The notes: generated by a model not told the origin, from the sequence alone. DNA of 64,000 bases from DATEDA01 sp035286595 (GCA_035286595.1 DATEDA010000118.1:1-64000); one strand, 5' to 3'. Shown: positions 48,608 to 60,459, counted from the first letter of the stretch. Translations and numbers: made by a program.

Positions 48608-50412
48608 CTCTCCTCTGCAGGCACCGGCGGCGGAAGGAGCGGGCGGAACTCGCGCCCCTCCGCGCGGAAGAACCGGGCGAAAAACTCGAACAGGATGAGG
48701 CGCGTTGTCTGGATCGACACCACGAGCCCTTCGAGCACGATGACGACGACGTTGCCGATCACGAGCACCGCGAGGGATCCCGCCGTGCCACCGGCCGCTT
48801 CCGCGAGGGCAACGACGGCCGACGAGAGCCCGGCATGGGCGAGCGCGAATGCGCCGACGCGCGCGAACGACAGCGTGTTGATCAGGATCTGCATCGTCCG
48901 TTCGAGGAGCTCGCCGAGCGCTTCGAGCGCTGCGCGCGGTTCTCCGCCGAGGCGGGTGCGGCCGGCGACGAAGAGCACCGCACCCGCGAGCGCCGCGAGG
49001 AGCCCGGCCGGGTGCAGGAACGCGCCGAGGATGCCGAAATAGACGAGCACGAAGCCCGAATCGGTCGCGAGCCACTCGCGGAGCCTGCCTGTCCAATGCG
49101 CCTCCAGCGCCGCGAGCGCAAGACCGAGTGCGAGGAGAACTGCGCCCCCCGCGATCGGCACGACGAGCACGGGGAGCGGCTCCGCGAGCGGATGGAGCCA
49201 GACCGGCTGGACGATCCCCTCGACGCTGAAGACGCTGCCGAACACGAAGCCGAACGCTGCGGCCGAAACGCCCGCGGGAACGAGCAGGCGCGCGAGAGGT
49301 ACTCGGCGCTGCAGAGCGAGCCCGAGCGCGACGAGCAGCATCCCCTGCCCGACGTCGCCGAACATGTAACCGAAGAGTAGCGGCACGGCGATCGCGAGCA
49401 GCGCGCTCGGATCGGTGCCGTGCTCGCCCGGCATGCCGAACAGCCGGCTGAACGCCTCGAACGGCCGCGCCCACCAGGGATTGCGCAAGAGGAGCGGGGG
49501 CCGCACCCCGCGCGGGGTCTGCGGAAAGCTCGCGAGTGCGCGAGCGTTCGCAACGTCGATTGCGCCGGCGAGACGCGCGGCGTCGCTCGTCCACCCGGTG
49601 ATGCGGGATAACATCTCGCCGCTCTCGATCGCGCCGGCGTTCTCGAAGCACCACGTGGCGCGAACGATCTCCCCGAGCGCGAATGCGAGCGCGTGATGCT
49701 CGTGGATCACCTGGAGCGCCGCGCGCGAGCTTTCGGCCTCTTGCGCACGCACGGCGCGCCGGTCGGCGATGAGCGCGAGGTTCGCCTCCACGCTCGGCTG
49801 CAGCCACTCGGGCACGCGCGCGCGCCGACCGTTCACGGCGGCGACCTCCTGCGCGAGCGACTCGACGGCCTCGGGCGTGCCGACCGCGAGGAGATACGCG
49901 TCCTCGCCTACGTCGACGGGGTGCAGCAGGACGCTCGACGGCAGCGGGAGCCTCGCACCCTTCGGGTAGACGAACACCCCGGCACGGACGCCGGCGCCGG
50001 ACGTTCCGAGCTTCGAGAAATCGATCGGCGTGTCGCGCAGTCGCTCCATCAGGTGCGCGATCGTGTCGAACTCGGTGAGCGCCGTCGCGGCGTCCTGGAG
50101 GTTCACGATCACGGGGTCGGCCGCCACGGCCCATCGGTGGATCCGCTCGATCGCGCCGGCCAGCGCGTCGGCTGGAGCGATGCGGGTCGTCCCGCGGAGG
50201 CGCGGCGTGGGCCAATACGCGCGGTAGCGCCGCGAAAGCGCACCGTACTCCTTCAGGAGCTGGTTGATGCGGACGCTCGTGTCGGGTCCGGGCGCGAGCC
50301 GACGCCACTCGATTTCCACCGCCCCGGTCATGGCGAGCGCCTCGAGCGCGGTGAATGCATCGTCCCGCGCGACCAGCACCTCGAACCAGCGGGCGGGTTC
50401 GGGTCGGATCAC
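48604..50412 (-). CDS. atpI: V-type ATPase subunit I (membrane stator, a-subunit homolog)
   Basis: 602-aa two-part protein. The first ~280 residues form the cytoplasmic collar (coiled, starting with RWFEVLVARDDAFTAL). The rest has about eight hydrophobic segments, with PLLFGYMFGDVGQGM and the LSFARVGAFALAHAGLS segment that contains the ion-path Arg. It provides the half-channels facing the c-ring. Start GTG 50412 overlaps the subunit C stop as GTGA. Length and layout fit the family. Confidence 0.93.
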   Translation of the reverse strand: MIRPEPARWFEVLVARDDAFTALEALAMTGAVEIEWRRLAPGPDTSVRINQLLKEYGALSRRYRAYWPTPRLRGTTRIAPADALAGAIERIHRWAVAADPVIVNLQDAATALTEFDTIAHLMERLRDTPIDFSKLGTSGAGVRAGVFVYPKGARLPLPSSVLLHPVDVGEDAYLLAVGTPEAVESLAQEVAAVNGRRARVPEWLQPSVEANLALIADRRAVRAQEAESSRAALQVIHEHHALAFALGEIVRATWCFENAGAIESGEMLSRITGWTSDAARLAGAIDVANARALASFPQTPRGVRPPLLLRNPWWARPFEAFSRLFGMPGEHGTDPSALLAIAVPLLFGYMFGDVGQGMLLVALGLALQRRVPLARLLVPAGVSAAAFGFVFGSVFSVEGIVQPVWLHPLAEPLPVLVVPIAGGAVLLALGLALAALEAHWTGRLREWLATDSGFVLVYFGILGAFLHPAGLLAALAGAVLFVAGRTRLGGEPRAALEALGELLERTMQILINTLSFARVGAFALAHAGLSSAVVALAEAAGGTAGSLAVLVIGNVVVIVLEGLVVSIQTTRLILFEFFARFFRAEGREFRPLLPPPVPAEER

Positions 50413-51209
50413 CGGACGGCACCGAAAGCAGCGCGGCTCACGAGCTGTGCCCGCAGGCGCTCCAGGTCGAGTGCGACGATCGCGAGGTACGCGAACGCGA
50501 CCGGCGGGCGAAGCGCCTGGCGCCGGAAGCGGGTTCCGAGCTGCTCGGCCAGAGCACGCCGCAAGGCCCATGCGTCGTCGGCGGACCGCTCGAGCAGGCC
50601 GACGAGGTGGGTCTCGATGAGACGCGTCATCGCTTCGAGCGCGGCGTCGTCGTCGCCCGTCCGCTGCGGCCAGCGCTGCCGCCACGCCTCGACCCACATC
50701 CGGCGGGCGAGGGCGCCGCCCGTAGGCGGGCGCTTTCCTGCGCCGTCGGCCGACTCGCGTTCGAGCGCACGCACGATCGCCCCCAGCGGGCCGGCACGCA
50801 GCGCTGCGCGCCGGGCCTCCGCGTCCGGGTCGGCATAGGCCTGCAGCGATGGATCGCTGCGCATCCACGGGGACGGCGCCTCGCCGCGAGCGAGGAGCAC
50901 GATCGCCGGCAGGTCGACGAGGTGTGCCGTCCAAAGCACCGCCGGCTGCCAGGCTTCGGGCATCCAGCGCGCGACCTCCGCTACGCGCCCACGAAACGAC
51001 GCGCGTAGGCTCTGCTCGACTTCGTCGGCGCTCGCGTCCGCTGCGATCGCGGCAACCCAGTGCCGGAGCGTCGAGCCGCGCGCGATCTCCAGCAGTGCGG
51101 CGAGGCTGTGCGCACTCCGGATCCGGTTCCAGAGCGGCTCGTCGGCGCGCTCGCCGTATCTCGCTTGCAGCCGTGCCTGGGCGTAGTCGATGGGGAGCCC
51201 GCCGATCAC
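50409..51209 (-). CDS. atpC: V-type ATPase subunit C (AC39/d-like)
   Basis: 266-aa mostly helical protein that should form the funnel joining rotor to membrane ring. It is the least conserved subunit here and was recognised mainly by place between G/H and I and by the helix pattern (YAQARLQARYGERADEPLWNRI; DLPAIVLLARG; AYLAIVALDLERLRAQLV, the last typical of the AC39 C-terminus). It is shorter than archaeal C (~330 aa). Start GTG 51209 overlaps the upstream stop as GTGA. Confidence 0.75.
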   Translation of the reverse strand: MIGGLPIDYAQARLQARYGERADEPLWNRIRSAHSLAALLEIARGSTLRHWVAAIAADASADEVEQSLRASFRGRVAEVARWMPEAWQPAVLWTAHLVDLPAIVLLARGEAPSPWMRSDPSLQAYADPDAEARRAALRAGPLGAIVRALERESADGAGKRPPTGGALARRMWVEAWRQRWPQRTGDDDAALEAMTRLIETHLVGLLERSADDAWALRRALAEQLGTRFRRQALRPPVAFAYLAIVALDLERLRAQLVSRAAFGAVR

Positions 51210-51568
51210 GGGCGCGCTCCGATCAGCTCGTCGGCGAGGCGCCCGACCGCCGCGTCGAGCCGGGCGCGCGCCGCCTCATCCTGAGCCGCCTGCGGATCCG
51301 GCGCCACGAACTCCCTCTCGATCGCGGCCAGTCGACCGGAAAGCTTGTCGGCCATGCCCGTGCGGATCGCCGCGATCCGTGTCGCGGCACGCTCGGCAGT
51401 GCGCTTCGCGCGGCTCCGGGCCGCGGCGCGGATCGCCTCGGCCTCGCGTTCGCAGGCGGCGACGGCCGCACGCGCCTCTTGCTCTGCCGCGAGGACGCGC
51501 GCGATCGCAGCCTCGACCTCCTGCGTGGCTGGCGACTCTTGGCTCGATGACACCATACCGGCCGGCAC
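51206..51568 (-). CDS. V-type ATPase subunit G/H (peripheral stalk coiled coil)
   Basis: About 120 aa, nearly all a charged coiled coil rich in Ala, Glu and Arg (EAAIARVLAAEQEARAAVAA, ending RLADELIGARP). Together with subunit E it forms the peripheral stalk. First gene of the operon. The GTG at 51568 has GGAGG seven bases upstream, so I prefer it to the ATG at 51556, which has none at a good distance. Identity rests on position, length and coiled-coil character rather than on specific motifs. Confidence 0.7.
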   Translation of the reverse strand: MPAGMVSSSQESPATQEVEAAIARVLAAEQEARAAVAACEREAEAIRAAARSRAKRTAERAATRIAAIRTGMADKLSGRLAAIEREFVAPDPQAAQDEAARARLDAAVGRLADELIGARP

Positions 51569-51672
51569 TCCGCCCCCTCCCACGTTGCCATTACAGCCCG
51601 TCGAGGCGCCGCCGACTTGATCGGTGTCAAAGGGCCGGAGTTCGTCCCCGTCGGTCCGGCGTTGGAACGGTG

Positions 51673-53217
51673 CTAGGAATTCCCCGGCTGCGCCCGAAGC
51701 CGCTCCCGTAGCTCGGTCTTGAGCACCTTACCGTAGTTGTTCTTGGGCAGGTGCTCGACGAAGCGGTAGGAACGAGGCCGTTTGAAGCGAGCGATCTGCT
51801 CGAGGCAGAGCCGATCGAGCGCCTCCTCGGTCACCTCGGCACCGGCGCGCCGGACCACGAACGCGACGACCTCCTCGCCCCAATCCGGATGCGGCCGGCC
51901 GACCACCGACACCTCGTGCACATCAGGGTGCCGCAGGAGCGCCTCCTCGACCTCCCGCGGGTAGATGTTCGAGCCGCCGCTGATGATGAGATCCTTCGAG
52001 CGGTCCAGCAGCGTGAGGAAGCCGTCCTCGTCGAGCGCGCCGACGTCGCCGGTGTGCAACCATCCATTGCGCAGGGTCGCCGCCGTCGCCTCCGGATCCC
52101 GCCAATACCCCTTCATCACGGCGTCGCCGCGCACGAGGACTTCGCCGGGCTCATCGGCCGGAAGGGGCCGATCGGCGCGGTCGGCGATGCGGAGCTCGAC
52201 CACCGATTGCGCGACGCCGACCGACGCGAGCCGCGCGAGATGACGCGGATGCGACGCATCGGCGAAGTGGTGCTTCCCGAGCGCGGTGATCGTCATGGGG
52301 CTTTCGCCCTGGCCGTAGATCTGGGCGAAACGCTGTCCCAGGACCGCGAGCGCGTCCTGGATGTCGGCGAGATACATCGGCCCGCCGCCGTAGACGATCG
52401 TCTTGATGCCGTCGATCGGGGGTTTCGCTCGGCGCGCGTGATCGACGAGCCGCTTCACCATTGTCGGCGCGGCGAACATCGCGACGCCGCGGTGCGCGCG
52501 CGCGAGGTCAAAGGTCTCGGCGGCGTCGAACCCGCCGCTCTCCGGAATGACCTGCTTCGCCGCACGCGCAACGTGCGGGAGGCCATAGAGACCCGAGCCA
52601 TGCGACAGCGGCGCCGCGTGCACGATGCAGTCGCCGGGGCCGATCTCGTCCACGTCCGCAAAGTAGCAGAGCGTCATGGCGAGCAGGTTGCGGTGGGTGA
52701 TCATTACGCCCTTCGGGCGTCCTGTGGTGCCGCTGGTGTAGAAGAGCCATGCGAGGTCATCAAGCGCCGCGGGCGGGATATCCGGCGACCCGTCGGCCGT
52801 TATCAAGCGTCGATACTCGTCGCTGCCAGTGACGAGCACGCGCTCGAGCGCGGCGACGCTCGCGGGGAGCCGGACGATCGCCTCGGCGAGGTCCGGCGTG
52901 ACGAAGCAGACCCGGGCGCCCGAGTGGTCGAGGATGTACTCGGCCTCCTTCGGATGGAGCTTGGCGTTGACCGGGACGGCCGCGAGGCCCGCCCACCACG
53001 CCGCCCACACGAGCTCGACGTACTCGGGCGAGTTCTTCATCACCAGCCCGACGCGGTCGCCGGGCTCGAGCCCGAGCGTCGCGCGCAAGCTCGCGGCGAG
53101 CGCGCCGCAACGGCGGGCGAGCGCCGCATAGTCTGCCAGAGTGCGCTCGCCCAGGGCGACCGCGGGTCGTGCGGGAAAGACGCGCGCCGAGCGCGCGAGG
53201 AGGTGCGCGAGGTTCAC
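51673..53217 (-). CDS. long-chain fatty acid CoA ligase-like AMP-dependent synthetase
   Basis: 514-aa acyl-CoA synthetase. Motifs are FYTSGTTGRPKGVMIT, IYGQGESPMTIT at the adenine-binding site, GWLHTGDVGALDEDG, RSKDLIISGGSNIYPREVEE and PKNNYGKVLKTELRE with the C-terminal lysine. The substrate is not fixed by motif. It lies 72 bp downstream of the 3-hydroxybutyrate dehydrogenase gene on the same strand, so a short or hydroxy acid is possible. Start ATG at 53217. Confidence 0.9.
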   Translation of the reverse strand: MNLAHLLARSARVFPARPAVALGERTLADYAALARRCGALAASLRATLGLEPGDRVGLVMKNSPEYVELVWAAWWAGLAAVPVNAKLHPKEAEYILDHSGARVCFVTPDLAEAIVRLPASVAALERVLVTGSDEYRRLITADGSPDIPPAALDDLAWLFYTSGTTGRPKGVMITHRNLLAMTLCYFADVDEIGPGDCIVHAAPLSHGSGLYGLPHVARAAKQVIPESGGFDAAETFDLARAHRGVAMFAAPTMVKRLVDHARRAKPPIDGIKTIVYGGGPMYLADIQDALAVLGQRFAQIYGQGESPMTITALGKHHFADASHPRHLARLASVGVAQSVVELRIADRADRPLPADEPGEVLVRGDAVMKGYWRDPEATAATLRNGWLHTGDVGALDEDGFLTLLDRSKDLIISGGSNIYPREVEEALLRHPDVHEVSVVGRPHPDWGEEVVAFVVRRAGAEVTEEALDRLCLEQIARFKRPRSYRFVEHLPKNNYGKVLKTELRERLRAQPGNS

Positions 53218-53289
53218 GCGCGAACGCTACCACGGGCGCGCGCACCGACCAAACCCGCGCCGCGGCGCGGGCGCCACTGGTCGAGGACG

Positions 53290-54072
53290 CTACTGCGCCG
53301 TCCAGCCGCCGTCGATGCTGAGCGCCGCGCCCCGGATCTGCGCGGCTGACTCCGAGCACAGGAACACGGCAAGCGCGCCGATCTCGCCCGGCGTCGCGAA
53401 CTCACGCGAAGGCTGCTTCTCGGAGAGCAGGTCCATTTTCGCCCGCTCGGCAGAGATCTTCTCGCGCGCGGCACGCTCGTCGATCTGCTTCTGGACGAGC
53501 GGCGTGAGCACCCAGCCCGGGCAGATTGCGTTGCAGGTGATGCCGGTGGTCGCGGTCTCGAGCGCCACCACCTTCGTGAGCCCGACGACGCCGTGCTTTG
53601 CCGTCACGTACGCCGCCTTCTGCGGCGAGGCGACGAGGCCGTGCGCGGACGCGATGTTGATGATCCGGCCCCAGTTGCGGCGCTTCATCTGCGGCAGCAC
53701 GGCCTGGATGGCGTGGAAGTTGGAGGACAGGTTGATGGCGATGATCGCGTCCCATCGCTCCGCCGGAAAGCTCTCGATCGGAGCGGTGTGCTGGATCCCG
53801 GCGTTGTTCACCAGGATGTCGACGCCCCCGAGCTCCTTCGTCGCGTAACCCACCATGTCGTGGATCTGTTCGGGCCGCGAGATGTCGGCGCCGCTGAACG
53901 CGACCTTCACGCCGAGCTCCTTCGCGAGCCCCTGCCGGAGCCGCTCGATCTCGGCCGGTTCGCCGAAGCCGTTGAGCATCACGTTGGCGCCGTCGGCCGC
54001 GAGCGCGCGCGCGATGCCGAGCCCGATGCCGCTCGTCGAGCCGGTGACGATTGCAGACCTGCCTTTGAGCAT
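53290..54072 (-). CDS. 3-hydroxybutyrate dehydrogenase
   Basis: 260-aa short-chain dehydrogenase that interconverts 3-hydroxybutyrate and acetoacetate with NAD. Visible are the TGSTSGIGLGIA nucleotide loop, NNAGIQH, catalytic Ser in IASAHGLVASP, YVTAKHG (Tyr and Lys), CPGWVLTPLV and the C-terminal SIDGGWTAQ, all typical of this enzyme. ATG 54072 has GGAGG six bases upstream. It points to polyhydroxybutyrate or ketone-body use; no phaC is in the window. Confidence 0.93.
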   Translation of the reverse strand: MLKGRSAIVTGSTSGIGLGIARALAADGANVMLNGFGEPAEIERLRQGLAKELGVKVAFSGADISRPEQIHDMVGYATKELGGVDILVNNAGIQHTAPIESFPAERWDAIIAINLSSNFHAIQAVLPQMKRRNWGRIINIASAHGLVASPQKAAYVTAKHGVVGLTKVVALETATTGITCNAICPGWVLTPLVQKQIDERAAREKISAERAKMDLLSEKQPSREFATPGEIGALAVFLCSESAAQIRGAALSIDGGWTAQ

Positions 54073-54286
54073 CAATGCCTCCCCGATGGGCATACTCGTC
54101 GCGGCCAGCGATTGTACGGGGAGCGAGCCCGAGCCTTCGGGGAGCGGTGCGGCTCGGGTCGCCCCAGCGCGCGCTGGACTGCCCCGGGGGCGGCCGGAGG
54201 AGGAGGATAGGCCGCCCACCGGCGGCAGCCCAGCGCGTAGGGACTCGGGGAGCCGAGCGGAGCCGGGTTTGCCCGGCGGCGTCGGG

Positions 54287-54652
54287 TTAGACGTGCAGCA
54301 AGTGCCCTTGCCGTTCGAGCTTGCGGAGCCGGTGCTCGAGCTCGGCGAGGTTCTGGGACCGGGCGAGGTACTCCTCCTCGCGACGGCGACGCGCCCGCTC
54401 GAAGTAGGTACCCAGCCACGTCCACGCGCGGCCCGCCAGGTCGGCGATCGCGGCCGCCCGAAGTGCGCGGGCGCGGGCCTCGATCTCGGCGATGTCGAGC
54501 GCGGAGCCGCTCGTCGCGACCGGCCTGCTGCTGCGTTGCAGTATTTTCGGCGTAGAATGAGCTTGCTGTTGGCCGGCGACGGGGTCCGGACTCGTGGTCG
54601 GGCCGTACCGGATGATGCTATCGCCCTCGTAGAGCGGAAGTTGAATCTTCAT
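54287..54652 (-). CDS. DUF3563-containing protein
   Basis: 121-aa protein. The N-terminus is unremarkable (MKIQLPLYEGDSIIRYG); the C-terminal ~60 residues are Arg/Glu-rich with RRREEEYLARSQNLAELEHRLRKLER, the DUF3563 pattern common in beta-proteobacteria. Function unknown, probably a small helical regulatory or membrane-associated factor. AGGAG precedes ATG 54652. The 214-bp gap downstream to the dehydrogenase gene is very GC-rich with a CCCGAGCC/GGCTCGGG stem (54128-54158) and a CCGGG-TTTG-CCCGG hairpin (54263-54276). Confidence 0.8.
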   Translation of the reverse strand: MKIQLPLYEGDSIIRYGPTTSPDPVAGQQQAHSTPKILQRSSRPVATSGSALDIAEIEARARALRAAAIADLAGRAWTWLGTYFERARRRREEEYLARSQNLAELEHRLRKLERQGHLLHV

Positions 54653-54745
54653 TGAGAACTCCTGTCTATAGCGCTGATACAAAAAAACTATTGCAGCGCA
54701 CACCTACACAATATATGGGCGGTTTGGGCAATGCCAATCGCATGT

Positions 54746-54776
54746 TTGGATCCCTGCGATCGGCCCGATCTATACT
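54746..54776 (+). promoter_or_regulatory. candidate promoter for the LysR gene
   Basis: TTGGAT (54746-54751) and TATACT (54771-54776) with a long 19-bp spacer lie 75 bp before the LysR ATG, in an AT-richer 198-bp divergent region shared with DUF3563. A LysR-type binding site is likely in this region but could not be singled out. Confidence 0.35.
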
Positions 54777-54850
54777 GTGTCTAAGGGCACATTGCGTTGC
54801 ACCAAATCGGCCCTCGAAAGGCCCCCGTTAGGACATACTTCCGGTCAGCC

Positions 54851-55789
54851 ATGGAGCTCTATCAACTTCGCAGCTTCGCCGTCGTGGCGGAGGTGAGACA
54901 TCTGACGCGGGCGGCGGAGAAGCTGCACATCAGCCAACCCGCCCTGAGCGCGCAGATCAAGGCGCTCGAGGATGAGCTCGAGGTTCCGCTGTTCGAGCGC
55001 ACGTCGAGCGGCATGGTGCTGACGGCCGCCGGCCAGCGCCTGCTCGCGGAGGCGGAGAAGGTCCTGTTCGCCGCGCAGGCCCTCCGGACCGAAGCCCGGG
55101 CGCTCAAGGGCGAGGTCGACGGCCATGCCGCGGTGGGGACGCTCTCGGACCCGGCGTTCATCCGGCTCGGCGAGTTCCTCAGCGTGACCGTGGACCGGCA
55201 TCCGCTGCTGCAGCTCGAGCTTCACCACGAGATCTCGGGTGCCGCGTTCGAGAAGGTTCGGGACGGCCAGCTCGACGCCGCCTTCTACTACGGGGCGCTC
55301 GCGCATCCGGCGGTCGCCGGGCTCGAATTGCGGCCCGTGACCTACCTCGTGGCCGCACCAGCGGCGTGGCGGGACCGGGTGGCGGATGCGACTTCGGCCG
55401 AGATCGCCGCGCTCCCGTGGATCCTCACGCCCTCCATCAGCTCCCACAACCGGCTGGTCGGCGATCTCTTCCACGAGCACGGGGTCGAGCCGACAAAGGT
55501 GGTCGAGGCGGATCAGGAGTCCGTGATCAGCTCGCTCGTCGTCTCCGGCGTCGGCCTGTCGCTCATGCGCGAGGACGTGGCGCTGGCAAAGGAGGCCGCC
55601 GGGGAAGTCTGCCTGTGGGAAAAGGGAAGGGCGACGACCACGCTGTGGTTCATCTACCCGCAGGAGCGCGCCGACGACCTAGTGATCCGGGCGCTGCTCG
55701 ACGTGATTCGCGAGACCTGGGACCTTCGCGAGGGGCGCGTTCCGCCCCGCGTGAAAGCGCGAGGCAGGAAGCTTGAAGCCAGCGGCTAG
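54851..55789 (+). CDS. LysR-family transcriptional regulator
   Basis: 312-aa LysR regulator. The N-terminal winged helix reads MELYQLRSFAVVAEVRHLTRAAEKLHISQPALSAQIKALE, and the co-inducer domain follows (about 90-300). No adjacent structural gene identifies its target; it is divergent from the DUF3563 gene, which may be the target by the usual LysR arrangement. Start ATG 54851 fits the family's N-terminus exactly. Confidence 0.92.
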   Translation: MELYQLRSFAVVAEVRHLTRAAEKLHISQPALSAQIKALEDELEVPLFERTSSGMVLTAAGQRLLAEAEKVLFAAQALRTEARALKGEVDGHAAVGTLSDPAFIRLGEFLSVTVDRHPLLQLELHHEISGAAFEKVRDGQLDAAFYYGALAHPAVAGLELRPVTYLVAAPAAWRDRVADATSAEIAALPWILTPSISSHNRLVGDLFHEHGVEPTKVVEADQESVISSLVVSGVGLSLMREDVALAKEAAGEVCLWEKGRATTTLWFIYPQERADDLVIRALLDVIRETWDLREGRVPPRVKARGRKLEASG

Positions 55790-55822
55790 CGGCGGGCCGC
55801 GGGCCCGCTGACGCGGGCCGCG

Positions 55823-57112
55823 CTAGCGCGCCGCGAGCTTCGCGTTCGTCTGCGTCAGGCGCTCGATCAGGACCCGCATGAAGGCCTTCTGGAAGCTCAC
55901 CTGGCAGGCGGAGCTCGCGACCTTGAGCGCGATGGTCTTGATCTCGACCACGGTGATGTCGGTGGTCGACGTGATCGTCGTGGTCCGCTGCGCAACCTGG
56001 TCGCTGAAGTAGAGCAGCTCGCCGAAGCAGCCGCCGCGGCGGACCACGTTGATCGACTTGCCCTGGATCGAGACGTCCACCTGGCCCTCGACGAGCAGGT
56101 AAAAGCTCTCCCCCGAGTCACCTTCCCGGATGATCATCGTCTTCCCCGGGATCGTCCGCCAGGTGCTGATGCGCAGCGCTTCCCACAGCGTCACGTCGTC
56201 GAAGTCCTCGAAGAAGACGAGCGTGCGCAGCTCGTTGAACTTCGCCGAGTCGGAGATCGTCTCGCCCGCGAGCCGCAGCGCGGTGAAGGCCTTGGAGAGG
56301 TCCTTGCCGAAGTCGATCCAGGTCGCGTAGCGGTCCGCCGGGTTCTTCTGCATCGCCTTCAGGCAGATCTCGTCGAGCAGCTCGGGCAGCTCCGGCCGGA
56401 GCTGCGACGGCGGGGGCGGGACGACGTTGAGGATCTCGTAGGTGAGCGAGAGCTGGTTCGACGCGTTGAACGGGAGCCGGCCGGTGAGCAGCTTGTACAT
56501 CACGACGCCGAGCGAGTAGATGTCGGTGCGGTGCGTCACTTCTTCAAGGCGGATCTGCTCCGGCGACATGTAGGCCGGCGAGCCGATGCCGGTGAGCTGG
56601 GTCGTGTCCTGGGCGAGCGCTTCCTGGAACGAGGCGCCGAAGTCGCTGACCTTGATGTCGCCCTCGGGGCCGTAGAGGATGTTCCCCGGCTTGATGTCGC
56701 GGTGGATGACCCCCAGCTGGAACGCGAAGTCGAGCGCGCGGATACACTTGAAGATGACCTCGACGAGCTTCGACAGCGGCAGGAGGCTGTCGATCTCGGC
56801 ATAGGTCTCGAGCGTCGTGCCCTTGACGTACTCCATCACGATGTAGCTGTACTCCGGCTCGCTGACCGCGTCGTAGATGGCGCAGATGTGGGGGTGGTTG
56901 AGCCGGCCGGCGAGCGCCGCCTCGGCGAGGAAGCCCTTGCGCAGGAGCTTCGCGGTCTGCTCGCTGACGCTCTCCTCGAAAAAGAACACCTTGATGGCGA
57001 CGTCGCGGTCGGCGAACGGGTCGCGGCCGAGGTAGACCCGGCTCGTGGCGCCGCGCCCGATTTCCTGCGTAATCGGGTACTTGCCGATGCGCCACTCGAG
57101 CTCGAACTTCAT
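55823..57112 (-). CDS. serine/threonine protein kinase fused to a cyclic-nucleotide-binding domain
   Basis: 429 aa. Residues 1-280 are a Hanks kinase: IGRGATSRVYLG (glycine loop), VAIKVFF, HRDIKPGNIL, SDFGAS and SPAYMSPEQ, with TDIYSLGVVMYKLLTG. Residues about 300-425 are a cNMP-binding domain: IPGKTMIIREGDSGESFYLL, then GGCFGELLYFSDQVAQRTTTI, including the phosphate-binding Glu and Arg positions. It may be a kinase gated by cAMP or another nucleotide, built in one chain with the sensor at the C-terminus. Divergent from clpB across 140 bp. Start ATG 57112. Confidence 0.9.
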   Translation of the reverse strand: MKFELEWRIGKYPITQEIGRGATSRVYLGRDPFADRDVAIKVFFFEESVSEQTAKLLRKGFLAEAALAGRLNHPHICAIYDAVSEPEYSYIVMEYVKGTTLETYAEIDSLLPLSKLVEVIFKCIRALDFAFQLGVIHRDIKPGNILYGPEGDIKVSDFGASFQEALAQDTTQLTGIGSPAYMSPEQIRLEEVTHRTDIYSLGVVMYKLLTGRLPFNASNQLSLTYEILNVVPPPPSQLRPELPELLDEICLKAMQKNPADRYATWIDFGKDLSKAFTALRLAGETISDSAKFNELRTLVFFEDFDDVTLWEALRISTWRTIPGKTMIIREGDSGESFYLLVEGQVDVSIQGKSINVVRRGGCFGELLYFSDQVAQRTTTITSTTDITVVEIKTIALKVASSACQVSFQKAFMRVLIERLTQTNAKLAAR

Positions 57113-57189
57113 CGTCTTCCGGATGCGTGGGGGCGTCTGCGAATATACCTTCCCGGGGGCCGCGTGCAGCGGACCAACTCCCTGGGCGG

Positions 57190-57218
57190 CTTGAAAAATC
57201 CGGCATTTGTCCGCATTT
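57190..57218 (+). promoter_or_regulatory. heat-shock (sigma-32-type) promoter of clpB
   Basis: CTTGAAA (57190-57196), a perfect sigma-32 -35 box, is followed after 14 bp by CCGCATTT (57211-57218), seven of eight positions of CCCCATnT. It lies 34 bp before the clpB ATG, the expected position. Confidence 0.85.
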
Positions 57219-57252
57219 GCCTGTCGACTTCGACGACACTTGAGGAGGCCCC

Positions 57253-59853
<2,601 letters not shown>

Positions 59854-59877
59854 CGCCGATCCTCAAGCCGCGGGCGT

Positions 59878-60459
59878 CTAGCGCCGGGCGGTGACCGACT
59901 GCGCGCGCCGGGACAGCTCGTCCCACAGCGTGTCGGTGTTCTTCCGGAAGATGGAGTCAGCGTCGGCCTTGACCGTCCACCAGTCGCCCCGGGCGAGCTC
60001 GCCGTCGAGCTGACCCGGGGCCCAGCCGGCGTAGCCGACGAAGAGGCGCAGCGCCTCCGGCGGCTTGAGCAGCAGCTGCTCCACAGTGGCCGGCTGGAGG
60101 GCGAGGCGTACGTCCTCGATGACCGGGAACGACGGCCCGGGGTCCCCGGTCCCGCGAAATACCGCGAACAGCCCGGCGGGCTCGACCGGACCGCCGAAAT
60201 AGAGCGGCGCGGTGAAGCGCGCCAGGCGCTCATTGCCCGGCAGGATCTCGGCGAGCGACTGCTTGGTCGGACGATTGAGGATCACCCCGAGGATCGCCCC
60301 GTCGGGTGCTTGCGTGACGAGCACGACCGTCCGCGAGAAATTGGGGTCGAGGATGGTCGGCTTGGCGACCAGGAACCCGCCGGCCGGCGCCTGCGCGACG
60401 GCAACTTGCGCCGCGGCCGCCAGGACCGCCGCGATCAGGATGCGTACCGGCCCGGACAA
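59878..60459 (-). CDS. exported YqgE/AlgH family protein (copy 2)
   Basis: About 193-aa AlgH/UPF0301 protein with the family core (GGFLVAKPTILDPNFSRTVVLVTQ, GVILNRPTKQSLAEIL, LYFGGPV, FVGYAGWAPGQLDGEL). A hydrophobic N-terminus (RILIAAVLAAAAQVAVAQA) looks like a signal peptide, unlike usual cytoplasmic AlgH. The C-terminus ends in SIFRKNTDTLWDELSRRAQ. No ATG or GTG is available, so the start is taken as TTG 60459 without a clear ribosome binding site. It follows its paralog by 23 bp. Confidence 0.8.
   Translation of the reverse strand: MSGPVRILIAAVLAAAAQVAVAQAPAGGFLVAKPTILDPNFSRTVVLVTQAPDGAILGVILNRPTKQSLAEILPGNERLARFTAPLYFGGPVEPAGLFAVFRGTGDPGPSFPVIEDVRLALQPATVEQLLLKPPEALRLFVGYAGWAPGQLDGELARGDWWTVKADADSIFRKNTDTLWDELSRRAQSVTARR

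Noticed and set aside
54263..54276. Terminator after the DUF3563 gene
   Set aside because: The hairpin CCGGG-TTTG-CCCGG has no T-run on the minus strand, so a Rho-independent terminator is not supported.
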